Below are positions 6,657 to 15,490 of a stretch of 59,453 nucleotides of DNA, piece after piece. This stretch comes from Kitasatospora sp. MAP12-44. Its GTDB lineage: Bacteria; Actinomycetota; Actinomycetes; Streptomycetales; Streptomycetaceae. Within the stretch, counting starts at the first letter, position 1, and each line of letters begins with the position of its first letter. Where the stretch lies: contig NZ_JARZAE010000003.1 of NCBI RefSeq assembly GCF_029892095.1, positions 1 through 59,453 on the forward strand, given 5' to 3'. The position numbers and the translations under genes are program-made. The notes under the pieces are model-generated. The model was not told where the DNA came from. It ran no database searches and saw only the letters and a list, made by a program, of their open reading frames with translations.

Positions 6657-9600
6657 ATGGCGTGGGTGACCATGATCGGCCCGAGCGACGAGCAGGTTGA
6701 GTACCGCCTCACCGGCGGCCACGGATGCGGAAAGACGGTCCTGGTCGACGCCGCCCCTCTCGTCGCCGCGATCGAGGCCAGGGCAGAAGAAGCCGGGACC
6801 ACCGTCGCCGCCCTCCTCGGCCCCACCGAGGCCAAGAAGGCGTACTTCCGGGCCCGAACCCAACTCCGGAACGCCAAGAACGCGCGGTTCACCGGGTTCG
6901 ACGCCGTCGAGGTCGCCGCCGCAGCCGGCCTCAACGCCCGCGACCTGTACGGTGACCAGACCCTTCCCCAACCTGCCGCAGATGGACAGGTGGACTACCA
7001 CCTCGATGCCAGCGAACGCCCCCTCGTGTGGATCGGCAGCGGCCTCACCGAGTTCGGCATCACCCCCGGCAGCATCCTCGCCGCCCAGCACTTCCAGGCC
7101 GCCCGGCGCCTCATGCGAGGCGAAGACCCCCGTACCGGCCAGACCCTCGTGGAACCCATGGTCGCCATCGCCCCGGCCGCGAAGCTGCCCGCCGCCCCGC
7201 TGGTCCGCGCGATCCGCCGCGCTGCCGCCGAGCGCAGTGTGAGCCCCGCGAGCCTGCTGGACTCGAAGCGGAAGAAGGACGCCTTCCGCCGGATGGAGAA
7301 CCAGCTCCAGCGCTTCGGCGAATCGCACCGCATCCCGGCCTCCACCCTGCTCAAGCTCGCCGACGCCGTCGGAGTCGACGCCGTCGCCCTGTACGGCGAA
7401 GCCGCGTTGCAGAAGGCCGTCGCCGCCGAGGCGGGCGGACGCCTCGATGCCCGCGCACTCCTGAGCGCCGTCGAAGCCCGCGCTGCCGAGACCAGCCAGC
7501 AGCCCGCCGACCTGTTCACCGCCTCGTCCATGAAGCGCCGGTACGCCCAGACCGCACGCGAAGGCGAACGCCGCCTCCGTGACCTACCCATGGACGTCCG
7601 CGAAGCCGTCGCCATGGCCAAGGCCGCAGGACTCGCCCCCGAGAGCGTCTGGGACGCCGAGGAGATCAAGGCCGCCCTCCTCGAAGGACGGGTGCAGATC
7701 GGCAACCGCGGAGCTGACGTCACGCTCGACCTTGCGAAGTCCAAGTCCGTGCTGCTCGCCTACGCGCCCGAGGAGATCGCCGCCCAGGTCGAAGACATCT
7801 ACACCACCGCCGGCCGCGAGTCCATCAGCGCGCTGGAGCGGTGGACCGCCTACGGCATGCGCGGTCGCAACGGCGACGGCGCCCAGGCAGCGACCGTGAA
7901 GACCAGCGGCTTTTCCGGCTGGATGATGGTGCACCGCGCCGCCCGGCCCGTCGACGGCGCCCCGTTCGGCGACCCCCACTTCCACCTCCACTTCACGCTC
8001 GCCAACATGGCCAAGGGAGTTGACGGCCAGTGGTCGACCGTGGCCGCTGGAGGCCGTGACCTCAACCGCCACGCGCGTGCCACCCAGTCCCTCATGAACG
8101 CCCGCATCCGCAGGGAGCTCACCGACACCTTCGGCATCACCTTCCGCCGCGAAGAGCGCACCGGCGCGTGGGAGATCGCCGCGATCCCCGAGGCCACGAT
8201 CCGCCTGTTCAGCAAGCGCGACAGCCAGGTGCGCGACCTGCTGACCAAGCTGGGCATCGACTACGGCAGCGCCACCACCCGCGAGCGCACCGCAGCCTCT
8301 ACCGCTTCCAAGGCCGCGAAGAACGGCGAGGCCGCCGGCGTCGAGGACGATGTCCTGCGCGCCTACTGGCAGGCCGAAGGCCGGGCTGCGGGCGACGACC
8401 CCGACGCCATCGCGGCCAGCGCCATCGAGCAAGCCCGGACCGGCCAGAACCCGGGCCTGGACGAGCTGTGCGCCCAGGTCTTCGACCCGAAGACCGGGCT
8501 GACCAGCCACTCCAAGGAGTTCAGTCACGCCGCCGCCATCTCCGCCGTCCTGGACGCTCTCCCGTACGGCGTCGCGGACGCCGACGAAGCCGAACAGCTC
8601 ACCAACTCCGTGCTGCGGCACGCCGGATACGCGGTCAAGCTGAACCCCAAGGGCCCCCAGCACTTCGCTCACGCCGACCGCTACACCACAGCCGACGTGG
8701 TCGCTGCCGAATCGCTCATCGCCAGCGAGACCACCAACCGCCTGAACGAGCAGGCCGCCGTCGTCACCGGCGACACCGTCGCCATGACCCTGTCCGCCGT
8801 GGAAGCCCAGCACGGCGGCGAGTTCCAGTTCTCCGCCGAACAGCGCGCCGTCCTCGAACGGCTGCTGACCGCCGGCCACGGCATCGACGGCGTCGAAGGC
8901 ATCGCAGGAGCGGGCAAGACCACGATCATGAACACCGCGAGGGTCGCGTGGGAGGCCAACGGATTCGTCATCGCCGGTGCCAGCACGGCCGCCGTCGCCT
9001 GCGCGAACCTCAAGGCCGAAGCGGGCATCACCAGCCGCACTCTCGCGTCCTGGCTCACCGGTATCCGCACCGGAGGCCCCGGCCTCAACGGCGTTGACGT
9101 CTTGGTCGTGGACGAGGCCGCGATGTGCGATGACCGCGACATCGCCGAGCTACTGGCCCACGCAGCGAAGACCGGCACGAAGATCGTCGCCGTTGGTGAC
9201 CCCAAGCAACTGCACTCGCCGGGCATCGGCGGGTCCTTCGCCGCCATCCACAAGATCGTGGGCGGGCTCAGCCTCACGGAGAACTTCCGGCAGCGGGACA
9301 CGATCGAACGCCGGGCGCTCGCCCTGTGGCGCGACGACAACCGCACGGACGCGCTCCGAACCTTCGCCGGAACCGGCCGTGTCCACGCCCTCGCGGACAA
9401 GGACGAGACCCTCGCCGCGATGCTGACCGTCTGGGCGGACAAGCGCGCCGCGCACACCGACGACCACACCGCCGTGCAGCAGCTTCTCATGCTCGCCTCT
9501 ACCAACGAGGTCGTCGACGAACTCAACCTCGGTGCCCGCGCGATCCGCAGGGCCAGCGGCGCCCTCACCGGGCCCGACCACCTCTTCGCCCTGGCCGGCG

Positions 9601-11108
9601 GCGGCGAACTGGCGCTGTCCGTCGGAGACCAGGTGCTCCTCCGCGCCAACGACTACCGCAGCAAGCGGACCAGGGGCGAGAGCGAAGACGTGCTGAACGG
9701 CTTCCGCGGACTGGTGATCGCGGTGGACGAGGACCGCCGGGTCCTGGTCGAGTGGCGCACGAAGACCGAGGACGGCGGCCACCGCGACGTCGCCGAATGG
9801 GTCGACGCCGACTACATCGCACGCGGCGGACTCACCCTCGGATACGCCATCACCGGCCACAAGAGCCAGGGCCTCAGCGTCGAGGAAGCCCTTGTCTACG
9901 GTCCTGGCGCGCAAGCCAACGCGCTCTACACGATGATGAGCCGCGACAAGAAGGAGACCCACCTCTTCCTGCCGCTGTCCGTCTATGAGACCGACGCCGA
10001 CCGCGCCCGCAACGGCGCCGCGCTCACCGACCAGGAACAGCTTGACCGAGCCGTCGCGGGCCTCATCCGCGAAGTCGAGACCGGCACCGAGGAACGAATG
10101 ATCCTCACCGAACTCCCCACGGCCGCCGTCCCCGCCCATGTCCGGCACATCGTCCCCGACCTACCGATCCCGCGCGCCCCCGGCACCGGAGAGACCGTCG
10201 AACCGGACGACATCGAGGCCGCGCCGAAGCCCGAACCGCGCCGCACCACCGGCACCGTCGACCGAACGGCGGTGCCCGCCGCAACCTCGGAGCCCCGGCC
10301 TGCGGCTTTCGCCCGCCCGTACGCCAACCTCTCCAGCCAGGCCCTGCGCGACGCCGCACGCAAGGCCGCCGCAGCGGCACGCGCCACGAGCACGGCTGCC
10401 GACAAGGCCGAGGCCGCCGCGGACCGCGCCGAGCAGAATGCGGCGGCTGGAACCGGCCCCAACGTGCTCGCGCTCAACCGCCGGCACCAGGACGTTTCCG
10501 AACGCGCCGAAGCGATCCGCGACGTGCGCGCCCTGAAAGCGACCATCGCCGAGCATACGGCCCGGCTGCACGGTACCCAGGACCGAATCAGCGGGATCGA
10601 GCAGCAGTTGGCAGCCACCGGAAGGTTCGGTCGCCCCGTACTGCGCGGAGACCAGCGGACCGCCGTCGAGGCCGAGCGCGAGGGCCTCGTCCGGACCCTC
10701 CACACGACTGAGCAGGAACTGGAGAGCGCGAACGAGCAGCTCCGCGAAGTCGCCCACCAGGCCGGTCCCGCTGATGAGCACGAAGCGGTACTCGCCGAAG
10801 CCGGCCTGCCGAAGGAGAAGAAGGCCGCCCTGCTGCGGCGTGCCCAGGACAAGGACACCGAAGCGGCCAAGTCTCTCCGCACCGAGGCCATGAGGGCTCG
10901 CCGTACAGCGCAGACCGCCGACGGCCGAGCAACCGGTCTCCGGGCCGAACTGACCCTGCGGGCCGACCACAGCCGACAGCCGGCCGACCCGGCGGAAGCA
11001 GCAGCCCCGCTGCCGCAGCCCGAATCCCCGTACACCAGGTACGCGAGTGCGGAAGATCCGAACTCGTACGAGGTTCCGGAAACTCCGTTGGCTGCACCGC
11101 TGCCGTAG
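6657..11108 (+). CDS. MobF (TrwC-like) conjugative relaxase/helicase
   Basis: This protein of about 1483 residues would nick oriT, bind the transferred strand and unwind the plasmid. The histidine triad PHFHLHF (His about 441, 443, 445) is the metal site of MobF relaxases. Candidate nucleophile tyrosines are Tyr16 (VEYRL) and Tyr114 (VDYHL). The helicase half has Walker A GIAGAGKTT near 750, Walker B VVDEAAMCDD near 818, then GDPKQLHSPG, ENFRQ and ITGHKSQG motifs of superfamily 1B helicases. The tail (~1220-1450) is Ala/Arg/Glu-rich coiled coil. Three similar ~72-residue modules (about 30-100, 176-248, 262-335) surround the first relaxase segments. I chose ATG 6657 (MAWVTMIGP); a GTG at 6645 is possible. 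No other transfer gene is adjacent. Confidence 0.93.
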   Translation: MAWVTMIGPSDEQVEYRLTGGHGCGKTVLVDAAPLVAAIEARAEEAGTTVAALLGPTEAKKAYFRARTQLRNAKNARFTGFDAVEVAAAAGLNARDLYGDQTLPQPAADGQVDYHLDASERPLVWIGSGLTEFGITPGSILAAQHFQAARRLMRGEDPRTGQTLVEPMVAIAPAAKLPAAPLVRAIRRAAAERSVSPASLLDSKRKKDAFRRMENQLQRFGESHRIPASTLLKLADAVGVDAVALYGEAALQKAVAAEAGGRLDARALLSAVEARAAETSQQPADLFTASSMKRRYAQTAREGERRLRDLPMDVREAVAMAKAAGLAPESVWDAEEIKAALLEGRVQIGNRGADVTLDLAKSKSVLLAYAPEEIAAQVEDIYTTAGRESISALERWTAYGMRGRNGDGAQAATVKTSGFSGWMMVHRAARPVDGAPFGDPHFHLHFTLANMAKGVDGQWSTVAAGGRDLNRHARATQSLMNARIRRELTDTFGITFRREERTGAWEIAAIPEATIRLFSKRDSQVRDLLTKLGIDYGSATTRERTAASTASKAAKNGEAAGVEDDVLRAYWQAEGRAAGDDPDAIAASAIEQARTGQNPGLDELCAQVFDPKTGLTSHSKEFSHAAAISAVLDALPYGVADADEAEQLTNSVLRHAGYAVKLNPKGPQHFAHADRYTTADVVAAESLIASETTNRLNEQAAVVTGDTVAMTLSAVEAQHGGEFQFSAEQRAVLERLLTAGHGIDGVEGIAGAGKTTIMNTARVAWEANGFVIAGASTAAVACANLKAEAGITSRTLASWLTGIRTGGPGLNGVDVLVVDEAAMCDDRDIAELLAHAAKTGTKIVAVGDPKQLHSPGIGGSFAAIHKIVGGLSLTENFRQRDTIERRALALWRDDNRTDALRTFAGTGRVHALADKDETLAAMLTVWADKRAAHTDDHTAVQQLLMLASTNEVVDELNLGARAIRRASGALTGPDHLFALAGGGELALSVGDQVLLRANDYRSKRTRGESEDVLNGFRGLVIAVDEDRRVLVEWRTKTEDGGHRDVAEWVDADYIARGGLTLGYAITGHKSQGLSVEEALVYGPGAQANALYTMMSRDKKETHLFLPLSVYETDADRARNGAALTDQEQLDRAVAGLIREVETGTEERMILTELPTAAVPAHVRHIVPDLPIPRAPGTGETVEPDDIEAAPKPEPRRTTGTVDRTAVPAATSEPRPAAFARPYANLSSQALRDAARKAAAAARATSTAADKAEAAADRAEQNAAAGTGPNVLALNRRHQDVSERAEAIRDVRALKATIAEHTARLHGTQDRISGIEQQLAATGRFGRPVLRGDQRTAVEAEREGLVRTLHTTEQELESANEQLREVAHQAGPADEHEAVLAEAGLPKEKKAALLRRAQDKDTEAAKSLRTEAMRARRTAQTADGRATGLRAELTLRADHSRQPADPAEAAAPLPQPESPYTRYASAEDPNSYEVPETPLAAPLP

Positions 11109-11139
11109 GAACGCCGACAATCATGGCGTCATGCGCCTA

Positions 11140-11159
11140 CGTCCCCAGAGTTGGGGACG
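11140..11159. terminator. Hairpin between the convergent relaxase and lanthipeptide operons
   Basis: CGTCCCCA and TGGGGACG pair perfectly around GAGT, 31 bases past the relaxase stop and 6 bases before the end of the LanC gene on the other strand. It could serve both directions. Confidence 0.5.
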
Positions 11160-11165
11160 AGCGGG

Positions 11166-12395
11166 TCAGGTCAGCAGTAGCAGCCCGTCCCAGTGCAATT
11201 GCCGGGCACCGTCGAGGGCGCGGTGGTGGGTGGCCAGGGCGAGGGCCGTGCCGGTGCGGCCGGTGAGAAAGCCGATCGCCGGACCGCTCCAGTTCGTGGA
11301 GGCGATCGTGTGTTCGGCTGCTGCTGCGGCGAGAGGCAAGTGGCCGAGCCGGATGGCCACCTGGAGTACTCCCGCGCTGCCGTGGCAGAGCCCCGGACCG
11401 CTCGTGTCCCAGCTGGACGGCGGACGGCGGGCGAGGCTGTCGAGGGCTCGGTGAGCCAGGGCGAGGAGAGTGGGCTCCATGAGGGCACGGCCGGCGTGGT
11501 GGAGGGCAACTGACATGCCGGGGGTGCCGTAGCACCAGGCGTCGCGGCGGCCCGGAGTGGCGGCCAGACGCTTGGTGTCCGGTGGGTGTGCGAGGTCGTC
11601 GCCGCTGACGTACGGGGCCCAGGACGGGCCAGGAACAGCCCAGTTGAGAAGCCAGTGAGCTGCGGTGGCGATGGCCTTCTCCTGGTCGGGGACGGAGTTG
11701 CCGGCCTGGTGCGCGAGGGCGAGCAGGGTGAGGGGTCCGGCGATACCGTGCGCTGTTCCGGTGCTAGCGGTACCGGAGGGTGGAAGAGCGCCGGGGACGG
11801 ACAGCGCATGGTCTTCCGCCCGGACCCACCAGCCGGGTCGGCCCGCGTCGTCGGTGGTGGTGATCAGGTTGGTGAGGGTGGTGAGAGCGGCGGACAGCCC
11901 CGGCCCGGCCTCTGGGAGGCCGAGCTGTACGGCGGCGAGGAGCGTGCGGCCGATCCCGGCCAGGCCCTTGATGATGTCGTAGACGCCCCACACGGTTCCG
12001 GCTCGGCCCGCGAGCAGCCGCTTGGCCTGATGTTCGGCCAGGCCCTGGGCGCGGGCGGAGAGCCAGGCGGCGGCGCGGCCCAGGGCTTCGTGCTGCCGCC
12101 TGGCGTCGGGCAGGTAGGCGCTGCCGTAGATGAGGGAGGCGGCCAGGGCGCCGGGGCCGGAGTAGATGCCGTCCGGTCGGGAGTTCGCGACGGCTCGGGC
12201 GGCAGCGGTCCAGTGCCGCTCGGCGGCGTCAATCAGCGCGGTGTCGCCGTCGGCCAGGACAGCGAGGAGGAGTGCGGTGCCGGGCAGGCCGTCCGCGAGG
12301 GTTGCGGCGGCGCCGGGGTTCAGCCCGGCGGCCGCGTCCTCGGGGTCGAAGACGGCGGCCACAGTCTCCTCGACCAGCAGGAGGGGGTCAGGCAT
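11166..12395 (-). CDS. LanC-like lanthionine synthetase (cyclase)
   Basis: This 409-residue protein is the predicted cyclase that adds cysteine thiols to dehydrated Ser/Thr to make thioether rings. The LanC zinc ligands are visible: Cys in RDAWCYGTPG (about 290) and the Cys-His pair in GLCHGSAG (about 346). The helical-barrel glycine motifs (GTAHGIAGPL) are also present. The start ATG overlaps the LanB stop by 8 bases, so the two are coupled. It is the last gene of a four-gene RiPP operon. Length and motifs are normal for the family, so it is probably active. Confidence 0.92.
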   Translation of the reverse strand: MPDPLLLVEETVAAVFDPEDAAAGLNPGAAATLADGLPGTALLLAVLADGDTALIDAAERHWTAAARAVANSRPDGIYSGPGALAASLIYGSAYLPDARRQHEALGRAAAWLSARAQGLAEHQAKRLLAGRAGTVWGVYDIIKGLAGIGRTLLAAVQLGLPEAGPGLSAALTTLTNLITTTDDAGRPGWWVRAEDHALSVPGALPPSGTASTGTAHGIAGPLTLLALAHQAGNSVPDQEKAIATAAHWLLNWAVPGPSWAPYVSGDDLAHPPDTKRLAATPGRRDAWCYGTPGMSVALHHAGRALMEPTLLALAHRALDSLARRPPSSWDTSGPGLCHGSAGVLQVAIRLGHLPLAAAAAEHTIASTNWSGPAIGFLTGRTGTALALATHHRALDGARQLHWDGLLLLT

Positions 12396-15216
12396 GACGA
12401 AGAAGGTCGGCGGCGAGGGAGCGGGCCAGGTGCTCGTGGATGCGGTCGGTGCCGAGGAGGCGGTTGCAGTGCATGTGGATGACGTCGGAGGCGCACAGTC
12501 GCGCCACCTCGTCGGCGACGAGGGGCCGGTAGGCGGTCAAGGCATCCATCAGGGACTTCCACGGCCCGGTGAGGGCACCGGGGATGGTGGCCGTCCGGCA
12601 CCCGACCCGCAGGGCCTCGCGGTGGCGGCGCAGGCCGGCCGGGAGGGGGCGGGGTCGGGCGGCGGTGGGAGTGCTGAGGGTGCGTGCGATGGCGGCGGCG
12701 GTGTGGGCGGCGAGGATGAGCCGCTGGTCGTCGCCGTGGGCGGGGAGGGCGGCGAGGACGAGGGCGGAGTCGGCGGCGAACACCGCTTCGGCCGCGCCGA
12801 TCGCGTCGGGCCCGCCGTAGCGCTGGGTCTCGCGCTCGTACGGCGCGACGGTGAGGCGGCCATTGGTCAGGTGCTGTTCGGCCAGCCGCTCGGCGAGGTC
12901 GGCGGCTTCCTGCTGCACAGAGGCCAGCATCTCAGGGGCGCCGTGATAGCGCAGGCGCAGGTGGGGGCCGAGGTCGGGGGTGGTGTACCGCAGCCAGTAG
13001 AACAGCGAGCCCGGGTGCTCAGGGAGTTGGGCGAGGACGGCGTCCTGGTGCCGGACGGGGACGGGCAGGGCGAGAGAGAGCCAGGCGCTGCCGGGCAGAT
13101 AGGCGTCGGTGTTCCGGGGCCGGGCGGCGGCGCGGGGGTCAAGCGGCACTGACCGCGCGGCTTGGTGCTGCTGGCGCAGGGTGACGACGAGTTCGAGGTG
13201 ATGGCGGCCGTCCGGACCGTGCACTGGCGGTTGCCCCGGCAGCACCTCGCTGACGGTGCGGCATCCGCGGCGGACACTGCGCCGCAGCAGCTCGCGGTGG
13301 TCCGCGTCGCGCAGGTCGATGGGCAGGTGCCGGTCGCTCTCCTCGATCACTACCTGCTGCGGTATGGGCAGGGTGGGGCGGGCCAGCCAGTCGTCCAGGT
13401 GGGCGTGCCAGCGGTCGCGGTGCTCGACCAGCGCGGCCAGGCCCGGGGGAAGGAGCCAGCGCTGCGGGGCGAGGACCGTGGAGCGGTAGGTGACGCGCGG
13501 GGTGTAGGGCGCGAGGGCGGCGGGGCCCCAGGACCAGGGGTGCCAGGGCCTCTCGTCCGCGTGCCCGATCAGGTGGAGGAGCTGGGCGGCCGGAGGCAGG
13601 AGCGCGCGGGTGATCCTGCTGAGCAGCACCGGCCGGACCAGACAGCCGAGTTGGCGGGAGTAGAGAGCGAGATGCCCGGCCGCGGTGGTGGTGATGAGCA
13701 AGGTTCGGGGGTCGAGGTCCCGGGAGTCGGTGAGGGGCAGGCCCACCGGGATGCGGTACGCCGTCCCACCACTCTCCACCGCCAGGGCCCCGGTGCTGGC
13801 GGTGAGGGGGCGGCAGACGATCTCCGCCAGCACTGGGTCAGCGCCGGCCTGCTGCTCGGGGGAGAGGTCAGGCAGGTAGCGGGCGAGGCGTCCAGCGGCA
13901 GACCCGGCGTCCTGCGCCGCGTGGGTGCCGATGACCAGGGTGAGGTGGCCGCCCTTGTCTTCTCGGACACGGACGTGCGCCTCGGCCGTGCGCGGCGGCC
14001 GCGCGTCGCTGTCGTGGGCGAGCGCGTCCACCATCTCCTCGGTCAGCTCCACCTCGTGATCGCCGTGCGCTATCGCCGTGGTGAGCAGCGCGAGGAGGAG
14101 ATGGGCGCGCCGGTCGTCCAGGTCGGAGCGGGCGCCGATCGCGTCTTCCGGTCCGGGCGGGCCGATCCCGGTGGCTGGGTCGACGGCATCGAGGAGTGGG
14201 ACGAGGCGGTGCGGCCCGTACACGTCCCGGAACCTCGCTGTCCAGGCGAGCAGCGGCGCCGTGCGGTGGCCGATGCGCCAGAGCACGTTGACCGTCCGCG
14301 CAGTCTCCCTCCCCACCGTGGTCGGGAGACGGAGTTCGGCCTCGCCGATGGTGTCGCAGGTCAGCGGGCGGGCGGTGGCGTGGATCGCGTCGGCCGCGCA
14401 GCGGGCGGCGCGCAGAAGAGGCAGGCGCTCGGGCGTACCGGGCCGGTGCCGGTCCGCACCGGCGAGCAACGCGCGCAGGTCGAGGACGGCTTCGCGCAGG
14501 CCGGCAGTCGGGGGCAGCCTTGTGGCGAGGTGGCCGAGCGGGTCGCGGGAGAGGTCAGCAGGCAGGAGATCGGTCAGGAGCAGGCCGGTGCGGACCAGCG
14601 AGGTGATCGCGGCCTGGACAGCGGCGGTGTCGGCGCCGGGCCAGTGCTTGAGCATCGCGCGGATGACCCGCGAGGCCGGGGCCCCGCCGGCCCGGCTGCA
14701 CTCGCGCATGAGCCAGCTGGATACCTCGGTCACCCGAGCCGTGCCCAGCTGCGCCGAGCCGTCCGGCCCCGGGTGCTCGACCTCCAGCACCGCGCCGCGC
14801 TGCAGCGCGGTCGGGTTGGCGAAGAGACGGAGGTGGTCGAGCCCGTCCGCCAGCTCAAGGGCGCGGTCGGCGACGGCCGCGAGCCAGGCCGGGTTGGGGA
14901 GCGTGGCACAGCGGTGCTGTTCCCCCAGCAGCAGGACCGGTTCCCCAGGCACCAGGTGCGCAGTAGCGGCGGCGGCCCAGACACCGTTGGGGGTGGTGCG
15001 GGTGCGGGCGCGCAGCTCGTAGGCAGCCCGCGCGAGCGCGCCGCCAGCGGCGCCGTCGAGGTCACGGGAGGCGAGGAACAACCCCTCGGTGATCAGTCCG
15101 CCAGCCTTCGGGCTGTCTGCCGCCAGGAGCGGGAGGCGGGCGAGTGCCACCGGGTCGGGTACGAGACGGCTACGCACGGACGGTTCCCCCTGGTCGAACG
15201 GCCGGGTAGGCGGCAC
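12388..15216 (-). CDS. LanB-type lantibiotic dehydratase (full length)
   Basis: The 942-residue protein has the class I layout. The large N-terminal glutamylation domain (about 1-640) is followed by a C-terminal elimination domain (about 680-910) that shows PGSAWLSLALPVP, LFYWLRYTTPDLGPHLRLRY and ERETQRYGGPDAIGAAE, the hallmarks of the thiopeptide-type/SpaB C-terminal domain. It would use glutamyl-tRNA to dehydrate Ser/Thr of the precursor encoded just upstream at 15249. The two domains, often split in thiopeptide clusters, are fused here. It is translationally coupled to LanC. The start at 15216 is uncertain; an internal GTG about 13 codons later is an alternative. Confidence 0.92.
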   Translation of the reverse strand: MPPTRPFDQGEPSVRSRLVPDPVALARLPLLAADSPKAGGLITEGLFLASRDLDGAAGGALARAAYELRARTRTTPNGVWAAAATAHLVPGEPVLLLGEQHRCATLPNPAWLAAVADRALELADGLDHLRLFANPTALQRGAVLEVEHPGPDGSAQLGTARVTEVSSWLMRECSRAGGAPASRVIRAMLKHWPGADTAAVQAAITSLVRTGLLLTDLLPADLSRDPLGHLATRLPPTAGLREAVLDLRALLAGADRHRPGTPERLPLLRAARCAADAIHATARPLTCDTIGEAELRLPTTVGRETARTVNVLWRIGHRTAPLLAWTARFRDVYGPHRLVPLLDAVDPATGIGPPGPEDAIGARSDLDDRRAHLLLALLTTAIAHGDHEVELTEEMVDALAHDSDARPPRTAEAHVRVREDKGGHLTLVIGTHAAQDAGSAAGRLARYLPDLSPEQQAGADPVLAEIVCRPLTASTGALAVESGGTAYRIPVGLPLTDSRDLDPRTLLITTTAAGHLALYSRQLGCLVRPVLLSRITRALLPPAAQLLHLIGHADERPWHPWSWGPAALAPYTPRVTYRSTVLAPQRWLLPPGLAALVEHRDRWHAHLDDWLARPTLPIPQQVVIEESDRHLPIDLRDADHRELLRRSVRRGCRTVSEVLPGQPPVHGPDGRHHLELVVTLRQQHQAARSVPLDPRAAARPRNTDAYLPGSAWLSLALPVPVRHQDAVLAQLPEHPGSLFYWLRYTTPDLGPHLRLRYHGAPEMLASVQQEAADLAERLAEQHLTNGRLTVAPYERETQRYGGPDAIGAAEAVFAADSALVLAALPAHGDDQRLILAAHTAAAIARTLSTPTAARPRPLPAGLRRHREALRVGCRTATIPGALTGPWKSLMDALTAYRPLVADEVARLCASDVIHMHCNRLLGTDRIHEHLARSLAADLLRHA

Positions 15217-15248
15217 CGGTGCCGCCGGTGCCGCCCACCCGTGCGCTA

Positions 15249-15416
15249 CTACAGCTGGCCCGGGATCAGGCAGCCACTGGTCGGCCCGGCCGGGGGCGAT
15301 TCCCCGCAGCCATCACCGGTGGTATCGCCCTCGGTGTCCGCGTAGTTCTCACGCACACCGGTCAGCGGCGTGTTCACCGCGTCGAGCGCGAAGGCGTCCA
15401 GCAGTGCGGTGGTCAT
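15249..15416 (-). CDS. FxLD-family lanthipeptide precursor
   Basis: The 55-residue peptide starts at ATG 15416, behind a near-perfect AAGGAGGA ribosome site. The leader carries FALD at residues 9-12, the FxLD signature that names this family. The putative core is Asp/Gly/Thr-rich with only two cysteines (37 and 49) and eight Ser/Thr in the last 40 residues, so at most two thioether rings can form. Asp27, Asp31 and Asp35 lie in the region a neighbouring isoaspartate-type methyltransferase could modify. The product would be a small two-ring lanthipeptide of unknown activity. The leader cleavage site is not evident, and no protease or transporter gene lies in the operon. Confidence 0.9.
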   Translation of the reverse strand: MTTALLDAFALDAVNTPLTGVRENYADTEGDTTGDGCGESPPAGPTSGCLIPGQL

Positions 15417-15490
15417 GGTGCGTCCTCCTTCCATCGTCCGTTTGGGGATGGTGCGCCCGGACCGCGCGGGTCCGGGAGTTTGGGTGGCCG

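Noticed and set aside
13162..15345. Long open frame on the plus strand (727 residues) opposite the LanB gene
   Set aside because: Low-complexity Gly/Arg/Ala sequence without domains, antisense to a gene with clear LanB motifs. It is a by-product of high GC content.
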